Positions 9,410 through 17,553 of a stretch of 64,000 bases of DNA are shown here, in pieces. The stretch spans positions 186,001 through 250,000 of the forward strand of contig NZ_SGWX01000001.1 of NCBI RefSeq assembly GCF_004216535.1, read 5' to 3'. How positions within the stretch are numbered: the stretch's first letter is position 1; the number at the start of each line of letters is the position of its first letter. The translations under genes and the position numbers were made by a program. Under the pieces are notes generated by a model that saw only the letters and a program-made list of their open reading frames with translations, ran no database searches and was not told the origin of the DNA. Source of the stretch: Xylanimonas ulmi (GTDB lineage Bacteria > Actinomycetota > Actinomycetes > Actinomycetales > Cellulomonadaceae).

Positions 9410-10522
9410 GTGAAGGTCGTCGTTGTCACCACGTGGTATCCCAATGCCGCAAACCCTTCGATGGGCACCTTCGTTGAGAAGGACGTCACGGCGATCCGCT
9501 CCGTGGGACACGATGTCAACGTCGTCCACCTCGTGAGTCCGTCGTTGCATGACGGCGGCCAGGAACGAGAGGTCCGCAACGGGATCTCCGTGCACCGCAT
9601 CCCTATGTCGACGTCGAACCCGATGTCGATTGCGCGCGCCGCTCGCGCCGTGCGCCCGCTGCTCGGTCGCGCGAACCTCGTGCACACCATGGCGTTCTCT
9701 ACGCTTCTGCCGTTCGCGCTCATTCGGCCGTCACTGCCGTGGGTTCACACGGAGCACTGGTCTGGCCTGACGACGCCGACGACCCTGCCCACCGCGTGGC
9801 AGGTTGTGCTTCCCGTCCTCAAGCGGCTCTTCCGCCGCCCTGACGTCGTCACCGCAGTCTGCGAGTATCTGGCGCAGCCAATCCGAGCCGTGCGGTCCGG
9901 GCCGGTCGTGGTAGTGCCCTGCATCGTCCCGCCCGTGTCGCTCGTCCCACGATCAGTCCGCGACGGCGTCGTGCGACTCGTCGCCATCGGGGCCCTGGTC
10001 GATCGGAAGGACCCGCTCGTCGCCGTCGACACACTCACCGAGCTCCGAAGCCGGGGGGTCGACGCCTCCCTCACATGGGTGGGCGATGGGCCGCTCCGGG
10101 CCGAGGCGGAGGCACGTGCCGCGGCGGCGGGTCTGGCCTTCCACGTCTCCATCACCGGGATTCTCGACGCTGCTGGGGTGCGGGCGGCGCTCGGCGCGAG
10201 CGATCTCTTCTTCCTCCCCACGAAGGCCGACAACTTCTGTGTCTCGGCTGCCGAGGCTCTGGTATCCGGGCGGCCGGTCGTCGTCGGTGCGACCGGCGGG
10301 CAGCGCGAGTACATCAGTCCGGGCGTCGGAGCACTCGTCGGCGTCCAAGACGCGCGCCTGTACGCCGACGCGATCGAGGACGTGGCCGCGCGCACGGCAT
10401 CGCTGACGGCGGAGGAGATCGCTGCGACGATCGGCGGTCGGTTCGACGCGCCTGCTGTCGCTGAGGGTTATGACACCGCCTACGCCCTCGCGCGCGAGGT
10501 TCGGGCAACTCGCCGTGGCTGA
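9410..10522 (+). CDS. Glycosyltransferase family 4
   Basis: 370 residues from GTG 9410, chosen because the protein begins there (VKVVVVTTWYPNAANPSMG, a typical GT4 N-terminus) and because a TANNNT box ends 7 nt upstream. The middle has VHTEHWSGL; the donor half has LVAIGALVDRKDP, GDGPLRAEAE and ADNFCVSAAEALVSGRPVVV, the E-x7-E region of retaining GT4 enzymes, then the GGQREYI loop. The stop overlaps the next GTG start by 8 nt. Likely a hexosyltransferase of the repeat unit. Confidence 0.88.
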   Translation: MKVVVVTTWYPNAANPSMGTFVEKDVTAIRSVGHDVNVVHLVSPSLHDGGQEREVRNGISVHRIPMSTSNPMSIARAARAVRPLLGRANLVHTMAFSTLLPFALIRPSLPWVHTEHWSGLTTPTTLPTAWQVVLPVLKRLFRRPDVVTAVCEYLAQPIRAVRSGPVVVVPCIVPPVSLVPRSVRDGVVRLVAIGALVDRKDPLVAVDTLTELRSRGVDASLTWVGDGPLRAEAEARAAAAGLAFHVSITGILDAAGVRAALGASDLFFLPTKADNFCVSAAEALVSGRPVVVGATGGQREYISPGVGALVGVQDARLYADAIEDVAARTASLTAEEIAATIGGRFDAPAVAEGYDTAYALAREVRATRRG

Positions 10523-11612
10523 GGTGCCGGCCGTTGACCTGGTCATCGCGTCGCACGACCCCAGGCGGCGTGTGGGGCGCGCCGTGGCGTCGGTGCTGGA
10601 GGGTCCGCAGGTGCGCACACGCGTCACCGTGGTCGCCCACAACACGGATGTGGCGGGGATGGAAGAGGCGATGCGCCGTGACGGTGTCGATGTCACTGAG
10701 CTCATCGCGCGCGGGTCACTTCGCGTCCTGTCGCTGACAGACGGCGTCGCGAGTCCTGCGGGGCCGTTCAACCTAGGCCTCGACCGAGCCGACGCGGAGT
10801 TCGTCGCGGTCATGGGCTCGGACGACGAGCTCGAGCCGGGCGCCGTTGCCTCGTGGCTCGCGCTAGCCGGGCTGGCGGGAGCCGCAGCCGTGATCCCGCG
10901 GCAGCGCCATGCGAGCGGGGTAGCCATCACGACACCTGTCGCGCGGCCAGGCCGAACGGTTGGGCTTGACCTGGTTCGGGATCGCCTCGCCTATCGCTCC
11001 GCGCCACTGGGCCTCGTCGCGCGTGCGGAGGTGGCGCGGCTCGGGCTGCGCTTCCTCGAGGGTGTCGCGGTGGGCGAGGATATCGCGTTCGCGACGCGTG
11101 TCTGGGCTGAGGGGAGCGTCGCATTCGACCGGAACGGGCCGGCATACGTTGTCAGGGACGATGCTCCTTTCCGGGTGACGACCGCGCCGCGGCCGCTTCG
11201 CTCTGAGTTCGCGTGGCTCGATGCGATGCTCGATGACGGATGGCTCACGGGGCTGGACCGGCTGCGTCGTGCGGCAGTCGTCACCAAGTTTGTGCGGACG
11301 CACGTATTCGGCGCGGTGCTCAACCGGCCCGACCCGGCGATCTGGACGGATGTCGAGCGCGGCGCGCTTCGACACGCGGCGGTGCGGCTCATCGCCGTTG
11401 AGCCGACCGCTATCGAGCCGCTCTCCGTAGCGGATCGCCGACTGCTCGATGCGATGCTCGATGTGACGGTTCCGGCCGGGCGGCTTGTTGGTCTCGCGGC
11501 GGCGCGCCGCCACTTCGGTAGACCCACGACGCTTGTGCCGCGGAACCCGCTGTGGATCGCCCATCGGGAGGCGCCGCCTCGCTTCATGGCGGCGTCCCTG
11601 CTCGTCCGCTGA
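10515..11612 (+). CDS. Glycosyltransferase family 2 (GT-A), paralog of 5899-6996
   Basis: 365 residues from GTG 10515, 8 nt inside the previous gene. It begins PAVDLVIASHDPRRRVGRAV, with the acidic metal site VMGSDDELEPGA near residues 96-107 and RDRLAYRSAPLGLVA and GEDIAFATRVWAEG later. The same order of motifs is found at 5899-6996, so one gene is a copy of the other. It is the last gene of the + strand block; the IS cluster begins 48 nt after its stop. Confidence 0.82.
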   Translation: MAEVPAVDLVIASHDPRRRVGRAVASVLEGPQVRTRVTVVAHNTDVAGMEEAMRRDGVDVTELIARGSLRVLSLTDGVASPAGPFNLGLDRADAEFVAVMGSDDELEPGAVASWLALAGLAGAAAVIPRQRHASGVAITTPVARPGRTVGLDLVRDRLAYRSAPLGLVARAEVARLGLRFLEGVAVGEDIAFATRVWAEGSVAFDRNGPAYVVRDDAPFRVTTAPRPLRSEFAWLDAMLDDGWLTGLDRLRRAAVVTKFVRTHVFGAVLNRPDPAIWTDVERGALRHAAVRLIAVEPTAIEPLSVADRRLLDAMLDVTVPAGRLVGLAAARRHFGRPTTLVPRNPLWIAHREAPPRFMAASLLVR

Positions 11613-11730
11613 CCCGGCGGCTGAGGTGTCGGCCCCTCTAGACCACGGGTTCCCAGAGCGGGGTCTGTACGGTCTGCGGCTCTGGCGCACTTTCGGTGGT
11701 GTGGCCTGCGGTTGTGGCCTGCGGTGACGC

Positions 11731-12791
11731 TCATGCGGTCAGGAGGATGCGGTGGCGTAGGAGGTCGAATCCGGCGCGTCCGTACATTTGGCGTTTGAGC
11801 ATCTTGGTGCGGGTGTTGACGCCCTCGGTGCGCCCGTTGTGGTGCGGGAGGGTGACCGCGGCGACGACGGCGTCGCGGTCTTGTTCCAGGCCGCGGACGA
11901 AGGAGTGCAGGTGCGGCAACACCGCCGCGCGGGCCTGCTCGATCCAGGTGGTCAGGGCGTCGGCGTTCGACTCGTCGGGGGCGAGCAGCCGGGCGAACCC
12001 GGCGACGAGGTCGTGCAGGGCGGTCATCTCCGGGCACGCCGCGACGAGCCGTCCGAGGCGTTCGGTCTGCCGCTCGGTCAGGGCGGTGGGTCGGGTGAGC
12101 AGGAGCCGGGTCGCGCGCCGAGGCGACAGGTGCGGGTGCTCGCCCGGGTGGCGGTGCTGGTTCAGGTACCGGTAGAGCAGGTTCTGGCTGCCCGTGTAGC
12201 CGAGCTCGCGGATCTCGGCCAGCAGGACGGTGACGCTCACACCCGGCTCTGCGTCCCGGCGTCGGCGTAGGGGGTCGCGGTAGGGGTCGACCAGAGTGGC
12301 CCGATACCGCGGTGGGCGGGCGATCTGCTCGGGCTTGGCGGCGCGGGCGTACCGCTTGACGGTGTTCAGCGCGATCCCGAGGCGGCGCGAGCAGTCCAGC
12401 AAGCCCGACCCCGGCGTCGAGCAGGCCGTGGACCTGATCCCACCGCTGCGTGGTGGTCTCGGCGAGCCGTCCTTCGCGCATGCCGGTCGCGGTGGCCGCC
12501 GCCCAGCACGCCGAGTGCGCCGCGACCTCCTTGCCGACGGCGTCACCGAGGCCGTGCCACAGGTGCCACCGGTCGGCGACCTGTGTCGCGTCCGGCAGGA
12601 CGTCGCGCACGGCCTGGGCGTAGACGGTCGACCCGTCCCTTGTGACGACCTGCACCCCGGGATGGGCGGTCAGCCACGCCTTGACGACGGCGCCGTCGCG
12701 GCCGGGGACGACGTCGACCCGGCGGCCGGTGTCCGCGTCGATCAAGACGGTGGCGTAGACCTGCCCGCGCCGCAACGCGAAGTCGTCGATC
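11731..12791 (-). pseudogene. ISL3 transposase, catalytic part with a frameshift
   Basis: The second part of the same transposase. It starts GIDDFALRRGQVYATVLIDADTG, the DDE core opening, and includes VADRWHLWHGL. Near 12,400 the protein changes frame: the first frame ends ...RWDQVHGLLDAG and the second resumes with SRRLGIALNTVKRYARA, and continues to PHHNGRTEGVNTRTKMLKRQMYGRAGFDLLR, the ISL3 C-terminus with the catalytic Glu. The gene is therefore dead twice over, by insertion and by a one-base frameshift. Confidence 0.85.
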
Positions 12792-12805
12792 CCCAGTGTC
12801 CCGCG

Positions 12806-13801
12806 TCAAGCTGCTGGCAGGTTTTGGGTCTCGGGAAAGTTGGGGGTCAGGGGGTCAGCCAGGCCCAGGTGCACCTCCAGGGGCCGGTTCCAGGCGATGG
12901 CCTCGTGCGGGCGGACGGTGTTGTAGTCGGCCCGGTAGTCGTCGGCGTGGGCGACGAGGGACAGGACGTCGTCGATCTCTTCGAGGAAGAGTCGCTCGTA
13001 CTTCAGGGAGCCGAAGCCGCGTTCGCGTGACCCGTTCTGCCCGGGCGTGCGCACCCGGGTGCGCATGTGCCGCAGCTCGGGGTGGGCGGTGATGAAGTGC
13101 TCGAACCGGAACGAGCGGAACGGGCCGCCGTTGTCGGTCACTACCGTCACCGCCGGCACGACGTTGCCGTCGCCGTCGCGGGCGCACGTGTCGATCAGGG
13201 GGCGGCCGAACAGGGTCTCGTAGTCGGCCAGCGCGAGCTCGATCGCCGCGATCGCGTCGTGCTGGTTCGCGGTCGGGGACACGTGCCACGGGTGCTCGTA
13301 CTTGGACCAGTAGTCCCGGCAGCCCGCGATGCGCCAGGTGCCACCGGTCGTGGTCTCGAACTCGGAGAAGTCGAGTTGCCACACCTGGTTGGGCCCCGTG
13401 GGCTCGGTGGCGAACGCGGCCTTCCTGCGGGCGGCGAGCTGGCGGCGTTCCCGCTGGTAGGCCGCGGGCAGGATCAGCCCTTCGTCGCGCAGCAGGCGCA
13501 GCACGGTGGCCTGGGAGACCCGGTGGCCGTCGTGGCGCACCATGGCCCACACCTTGCGGTGCCCCCACGCCGGGTGCGCGAGCGCATGCCGCCGGGCCGC
13601 CTCACGCACGTTCTGCCGGGCCGGGCGCGGCCACGGCCGCTTGACCGGGGAACCGGCCCGGGCGCGGGCCTGCCAGCGCCGCCAGGACCGCTCGGGCACG
13701 CCGACCAGCCAGCAGAACCTCGTGGTCGGCATGCCCGCCTCCACACGGATCACCTCGAGGTCCTCGAAGGGCCCAGGCGGCCCTCCGCGGACTTCTTCCA
13801 C
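12806..13801 (-). CDS. IS3-family transposase OrfB, DDE integrase core
   Basis: 331 residues. HTH_21-like start, then the rve core with the three acidic residues in WQLDFSEF, VVTDNGGPFRS and GSRERGFGSLKYERLF (D, D and the E of the 35-spaced DDE triad). The RADYNTVRPHEAIAWNRP C-terminus is typical. It overlaps the end of orfA by 52 nt in another frame, and is probably made mostly as an OrfAB fusion by -1 frameshifting. GTG 13801 could start OrfB alone. It looks intact. Confidence 0.92.
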   Translation of the reverse strand: MEEVRGGPPGPFEDLEVIRVEAGMPTTRFCWLVGVPERSWRRWQARARAGSPVKRPWPRPARQNVREAARRHALAHPAWGHRKVWAMVRHDGHRVSQATVLRLLRDEGLILPAAYQRERRQLAARRKAAFATEPTGPNQVWQLDFSEFETTTGGTWRIAGCRDYWSKYEHPWHVSPTANQHDAIAAIELALADYETLFGRPLIDTCARDGDGNVVPAVTVVTDNGGPFRSFRFEHFITAHPELRHMRTRVRTPGQNGSRERGFGSLKYERLFLEEIDDVLSLVAHADDYRADYNTVRPHEAIAWNRPLEVHLGLADPLTPNFPETQNLPAA

Positions 13802-14067
13802 ACCCGGACCTCCAGGTGCGCCTCACCCAGGGCCTGGGTCAGCTCGGCGACCTCGGCCTCCAACTGCTGCTCCCGCGTCGAGGGCCCCGACTTCCCCGCC
13901 ACCAGGCCGGTCTTGCCGGCCTCGAGGAACTGCCGCTTCCAGTTCCCGACGGACTGCTCGGACACCTTCGCCCGCCGGGCGGCCTCGGCGACGGTGACCT
14001 CGCCGGCTAGGACCGACAACACGATCCTGGACTTCTCCTCCACCGGAACGGCTGGTGGTCTTGCCAT
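13750..14067 (-). CDS. IS3-family transposase OrfA, HTH protein
   Basis: 105 residues: a helix-turn-helix (GEVTVAEAARRAKVSEQSVGNWKRQFLEAG) followed by a leucine-rich coiled coil (QQLEAEVAELTQALGEAHLEVRVWKK), the usual OrfA plan. It starts 69 nt inside the right end of the element. Its 3' end overlaps orfB. Confidence 0.9.
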   Translation of the reverse strand: MARPPAVPVEEKSRIVLSVLAGEVTVAEAARRAKVSEQSVGNWKRQFLEAGKTGLVAGKSGPSTREQQLEAEVAELTQALGEAHLEVRVWKKSAEGRLGPSRTSR

Positions 14068-14141
14068 GAACGATCAGAATCCTCACAGGTCAGGCCCGCA
14101 AGCAACGGGCCCTGCCACAAAGTCTGACGCGCGACACCCAG

Positions 14142-14618
14142 GACCCGCGGCACGACCAGCGCCGGGAGCTCGATCCTGCGCAGGACGCGCAGCGCGGTCT
14201 CTCGCCGCAGGCGCATGCCGAGAGCGGGGGCGAGCCGGGCCGAGGCGCGCCCCGCGAGCTCGGTCACCACGGCCTCGAGGGCTTCGGTCAGCCGGGCCGT
14301 GCGCCGTTGATAACGCTCGAGCACGCCCGGGACCTGCTCACGGAACGTCCTGCGCGGGCAGTGCGGCGACTGGCAGACCAGGCGCCGCACCCGGACCCGC
14401 AGCACGACCCGCAGCCCAGCGACGGGCAGGTCAGCCGGCGCGCGCTCGTGCCAGGCATGCAACCGCGTCGACGGCTGACTACAGACCGGGCAACCCGCTG
14501 GCCCGCCACGTGTCGTCACGGCGAGGACGAGCCCGCCCTCGCCCTCCTCCACGTCCTGGACGATCAGCCCGTCCAGCCCCGCGAACACCGCCCTGACCAG
14601 CACCGACGCATCGAGCAC
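14142..14618 (-). pseudogene. ISL3 transposase, N-terminal part
   Basis: About 159 residues from the start at 14618: a zinc-ribbon-like CPVC and a C-PHC-PRRTF segment (the ISL3 zf region), then a helical DNA-binding part ending VPRVLG. At 14136 the frame enters the inserted IS3 element. Removing that element and one copy of its 5-bp duplication joins the frame exactly to GIDDFALRRG at 12790. Confidence 0.85.
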
Positions 14619-14700
14619 GGCAGATCATTACAGATCCGCCAACCGCCATCGGACACCACCGAAAGTGCGCCAGAGCCGCTGGCTTTACAGACCCCAGGCC

Positions 14701-16091
14701 GGGACTTCCGCAGGAACGGTGGGTGAGCCCAGCGGTTTCTAGTTGTTCGCCGGCTCGAGTCGGCCAGCGAAGGTGATGGCGAACGCGTTCAGTGCGGGCT
14801 TCCACCTGATCATCCAGCGTGCCCTGCCGCCCCCGGTCGGGTCCAGGGACCGGGTGACCAGGTAGAGGCACCGTAGCGCGGACGCCTCGTTGGGGAAGTG
14901 CCCGCGGGCGCGCACGGCCCGTCGGTACCGGGCGTTGATCGACTCGATCGCGTTCGTCGTGCAGATCACGCGGCGGATCTCCACGTCGTAGGCGAGGAAG
15001 GGCACGAACTCAGCCCACGCGTTCTCCCAGAGCTTCACGATGGCCGGGTAGCGCCCGCCCCACTCTTGTGTGAACTCCGCGAACCGCTCCCGAGCGGCGG
15101 CCTCCGTGGGCGCGGTGTAGACCGGCTTGAGCGCCTTGACGATGCCGTCGCGGTGTTGCCGGCCGGCGTAGCGGAACGAGTTGCGGATCAGGTGCACGAC
15201 GCACTGCTGGACGATCGTGCGCTCCCACACGGTGGTGATCGCGTCGGGCAGGCCCTTGAGCCCGTCGCACACAGCGATCAGGACGTCGTCCACGCCGCGG
15301 TTCTTGATCTCGGTGAGGACCTGGAGCCAGAACCGTGCCCCTTCGGCGCCGTCACCGGCCCAGATCCCCAGGATGTCCCGCTCACCGTCCGTGGTGACGC
15401 CCATGACGACGTAGAAGGAGGTGTTACGCACCTGCCCGTCACGGACCTTGACGACGATCGCGTCGACGAAGATCACCGGGAAGACGCGGTCGAGCGGCCG
15501 GTTGGCCCACTCGGCCATCTCCCCAGACACCTTCTCCGCGATGCGGCCGATGGTGTCCTGGGAGACCTTCGCGCCGTACACATCGTCGAAATGCGCGGCG
15601 ATCTCTCCGGTCGTCAGCCCACGCGCGGACAAAGACAAGACGAGCGCGTCGATACCGTCCAAACGGCGCTTGCGCTTGGGCACGACGACCGGCTCGAATG
15701 TGCCCTCCCGGTCCCGCGGGACCTCGATCTCGACCGGGCCGATCTCCGTGAGCACGGTCTTGGCGCGGGTGCCGTTGCGCATGTTCGTCCCCGCCGGGAC
15801 GCCGCCGTGCTCGTGACCGAGGTGCTCGGTCATCTCGGCCTCCAACGCCGTCTGAAGCACCTGCCTGGTCAGCGAGGCGAGCAGCCCGCCGGGCCCAACC
15901 AGAGAGACTCCCTGGGACTTGGCCTGCGCGAGCAACTGCTGCGCGAGCTCGCGCTCATCGATGATCTCTCCGGTCACCTGATCGATCATCAGATCCGGGT
16001 CCTGCTCGACCGCCGCAGCGGTCATGGTCGTGTCTGTCACAGCCCTACCTCTCGGTCAGGCTGAGCCACCCACCGTTCCTGCGGAAGTCCC
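14701..16091 (-). mobile_element. IS256-family element 1
   Basis: Perfect 25-bp inverted repeats (GGGACTTCCGCAGGAACGGT plus five bases) at 14701-14725 and 16067-16091 enclose one transposase gene. No direct repeat is visible at the ends. It starts only 6 nt after the ISL3-type element, which suggests a later deletion at one side. Confidence 0.88.
14739..16040 (-). CDS. IS256-family (Mutator-type) transposase
   Basis: 433 residues with the full Mutator DDE pattern: VIFVDAIVVKVRDGQV (first D), LIAVCDGLKGLPDAI (second D) and ICTTNAIESINARYRRAVRARGHF (catalytic E). The N-terminus contains MTEHLGHEHGG and RNGTRAKTVLTEIGPVEIEVPRDREG. Length and ends are normal and there is no frameshift. About half of its positions match the transposase at 16170-17477, but the terminal repeats of the two elements are different, so they are distinct IS types. 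Confidence 0.95.
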   Translation of the reverse strand: MTDTTMTAAAVEQDPDLMIDQVTGEIIDERELAQQLLAQAKSQGVSLVGPGGLLASLTRQVLQTALEAEMTEHLGHEHGGVPAGTNMRNGTRAKTVLTEIGPVEIEVPRDREGTFEPVVVPKRKRRLDGIDALVLSLSARGLTTGEIAAHFDDVYGAKVSQDTIGRIAEKVSGEMAEWANRPLDRVFPVIFVDAIVVKVRDGQVRNTSFYVVMGVTTDGERDILGIWAGDGAEGARFWLQVLTEIKNRGVDDVLIAVCDGLKGLPDAITTVWERTIVQQCVVHLIRNSFRYAGRQHRDGIVKALKPVYTAPTEAAARERFAEFTQEWGGRYPAIVKLWENAWAEFVPFLAYDVEIRRVICTTNAIESINARYRRAVRARGHFPNEASALRCLYLVTRSLDPTGGGRARWMIRWKPALNAFAITFAGRLEPANN

Positions 16092-16123
16092 GGAAACACG
16101 GCGTTGGCCCGGCCGGTGTGGGT

Positions 16124-17517
16124 GGGTCTGTACGGTCTGCGGTGTATCTCCTGACCAGGAGGAACACGGATGAGTACGCAGGTCGACATGGTCGCGGAGG
16201 CGATCAGCGAGGAGCAGGTGCACGTGACGACGACGCCGCAGGCGCCGCAGTTGGACAAGACGCTGATCGCTCAGCTGGTTGGTGACGCGCAGGCGTCCGG
16301 GCTGGGCATCGATGGGGAGAACGGGTTGTTGGCGCAGCTGACGAAGCTGGTCCTGGAGTCCGCGCTCGAGGGTGAGCTGACTGCTCACCTGGGCTACGAG
16401 AAGCACGAGAAGGGCGCCTCGACGGACGGCAACGCCCGTAACGGCACCCGTGCGAAGACGGTGCTGACCAAGGGCGGCCCGGTGCAGGTCGAGGTGCCCC
16501 GGGACCGGGCGGGGACGTTCGAGCCGGTCGTGGTCGCCAAGCGGCAGCGCAGGTTGGGGTCGATCGAGGACATCGTGCTGTCGTTGTCGGCTCGGGGGAT
16601 GACGCACGGGGACATCAGCGCGCACCTGGCCGACGTGTACGGCTCGGAGGTGTCGAAGACGACGATCTCGACGATCACGGACAAGGTCCTGGACGAGATG
16701 GCCGAATGGCAGTCCCGGCCCCTGGACCCGGTGTATCCGGTGGTGTTCGTTGACTGCATCCACGTCAAGGTGCGTGACGGGCAGGTCGCCAACCGGCCGA
16801 TCTACGTCGCACTGGCCGTGACCGTCGACGGGAACCGGGACATCCTGGGGCTGTGGGCCGGGGACGGTGGTGAGGGCGCGAAGTACTGGCAGCAGGTCCT
16901 GACCGAGATCAAGAACCGCGGCGTGCAGGACCTCCTCATGCTCGTGTGTGACGGCCTGAAGGGGCTGCCCGACTCCGTGAGCGCCGTGTGGCCGGACACC
17001 ATCGTGCAGACCTGCGTCGTGCATCTGATGCGGGCCAGCTTCCGGTACGCCGCCCGGCAGGACTGGGACGCGATCTCCCGGGACCTGAAGCCCGTCTACC
17101 AGGCCGCGACCGTCGAGGGGGCCGAGGAACGCTTCTTGGAGTTCTCCGAGAAGTGGGGCGCCAAGTACCCCGCGATCGTGCGGCTGTGGACGAACGCGTG
17201 GGCCGAGTTCGTCCCGTTCCTCCAGTTCGACCGGGAGATCCGCCGGATCGTGTGCACGACGAACGCGATCGAGTCGGTCAACGCCCGGATCCGTAAGGCC
17301 GTGCGTGCCCGCGGGCACTTCCCGAACGAGCAGGCCGCGCTCAAGTGCGTCTACCTCGCCGTCATGGCCCTGGACCCCACCGGCAGGGGACGAGCCCGCT
17401 GGACCCAACGCTGGAAGGGCGCGCTGAACGCGTTCGACATCACCTTCGACGGTCGGCTCACCGCCGGCCGCCGCTGACCAACAACACCCAGAGATACACC
17501 GCTGGCTTTACAGACCC
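16124..17517 (+). mobile_element. IS256-family element 2 with 8-bp target duplication
   Basis: The ends are GGGTCTGTA...GCGGTGTATCTC at 16124-16150 and its inverted copy at 17491-17517, with a 6-nt unmatched stretch inside each. The target duplication GTGTGGGT is exact at 16116-16123 and 17518-17525. The duplication and the intact gene indicate a recent insertion. The target was the loop of an inverted repeat (arms 16100-16110 and 17531-17541) downstream of the CWB2 protein gene. Confidence 0.93.
16170..17477 (+). CDS. IS256-family (Mutator-type) transposase
   Basis: 435 residues, start ATG 16170 with a strong AGGAGG site 6 nt before it. Motifs: VVFVDCIHVKVRDGQV (D), MLVCDGLKGLPDSV (D) and VCTTNAIESVNARIRKAVRARGHFPNEQ (E). 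TAHLGYEKHEKG and NGTRAKTVLTKGGPVQVEVPRDRAG occupy the N-terminal part. Nothing is missing, and together with the clean target duplication this is the IS in the window most likely to be active. Confidence 0.95.
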   Translation: MSTQVDMVAEAISEEQVHVTTTPQAPQLDKTLIAQLVGDAQASGLGIDGENGLLAQLTKLVLESALEGELTAHLGYEKHEKGASTDGNARNGTRAKTVLTKGGPVQVEVPRDRAGTFEPVVVAKRQRRLGSIEDIVLSLSARGMTHGDISAHLADVYGSEVSKTTISTITDKVLDEMAEWQSRPLDPVYPVVFVDCIHVKVRDGQVANRPIYVALAVTVDGNRDILGLWAGDGGEGAKYWQQVLTEIKNRGVQDLLMLVCDGLKGLPDSVSAVWPDTIVQTCVVHLMRASFRYAARQDWDAISRDLKPVYQAATVEGAEERFLEFSEKWGAKYPAIVRLWTNAWAEFVPFLQFDREIRRIVCTTNAIESVNARIRKAVRARGHFPNEQAALKCVYLAVMALDPTGRGRARWTQRWKGALNAFDITFDGRLTAGRR

Positions 17518-17553
17518 GTGTGGGTCGGCGGGGCCAACGCCGGTGGTGGGTTA

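Larger units (their letters stand above)
12797..14136 (-). mobile_element. IS3-family element inserted in the ISL3 transposase
   Basis: A 1340-bp element beginning TG and ending CA. Its imperfect terminal repeats read TGTCGCGCGTCA at the right end (minus strand) and TGTCCCGCGTCA at the left, followed in both by a TGGCAGG block. It is flanked by the direct repeat CCCAG at 12792-12796 and 14137-14141. Removing the element and one CCCAG restores the host reading frame, so these ends are very likely exact. It carries orfA and orfB. Confidence 0.88.
11661..14694 (-). mobile_element. ISL3-family element, interrupted by an IS3-family element
   Basis: Perfect 27-bp inverted repeats lie at 11676-11702 and 14653-14679. 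Outside them the repeat continues with GGGTCTGTA at both ends (left from 11661; right to 14694), separated by a 6-nt unmatched stretch. The transposase reads on the minus strand and is split by the element at 12797-14136. No target duplication was found at the outer ends, so neighbouring DNA has probably been lost. The outer 19 bases on each side are identical to those of the IS256-type element at 16124-17517. Confidence 0.8.
16100..17541 (-). terminator. Terminator hairpin split by IS256 element 2
   Basis: GGCGTTGGCCC (16100-16110) and GGGCCAACGCC (17531-17541) are perfect 11-bp complements. Without the IS and one target copy the loop would be 18 nt. The right arm lies 12 nt after the stop of the CWB2 protein gene (minus strand), where a terminator is expected. 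The insertion separates the arms by 1.4 kb. Confidence 0.6.

Noticed and set aside
7877-9685. 602-codon open frame on the minus strand
   Set aside because: It is antisense to two GT genes and to the start of a third, has low-complexity Arg/His-rich translation and no family motifs; such shadows are usual at 70% GC.
10991-12775. 594-codon frame running from the ISL3 transposase into the GT2 gene
   Set aside because: Only about the first 125 codons are transposase; after the frameshift the frame is antisense noise.
11661-17517. IS cluster as a composite transposon carrying cargo
   Set aside because: No non-transposase gene lies between the elements, orientations differ, and only the inner IS3 and the last IS256 have target duplications.
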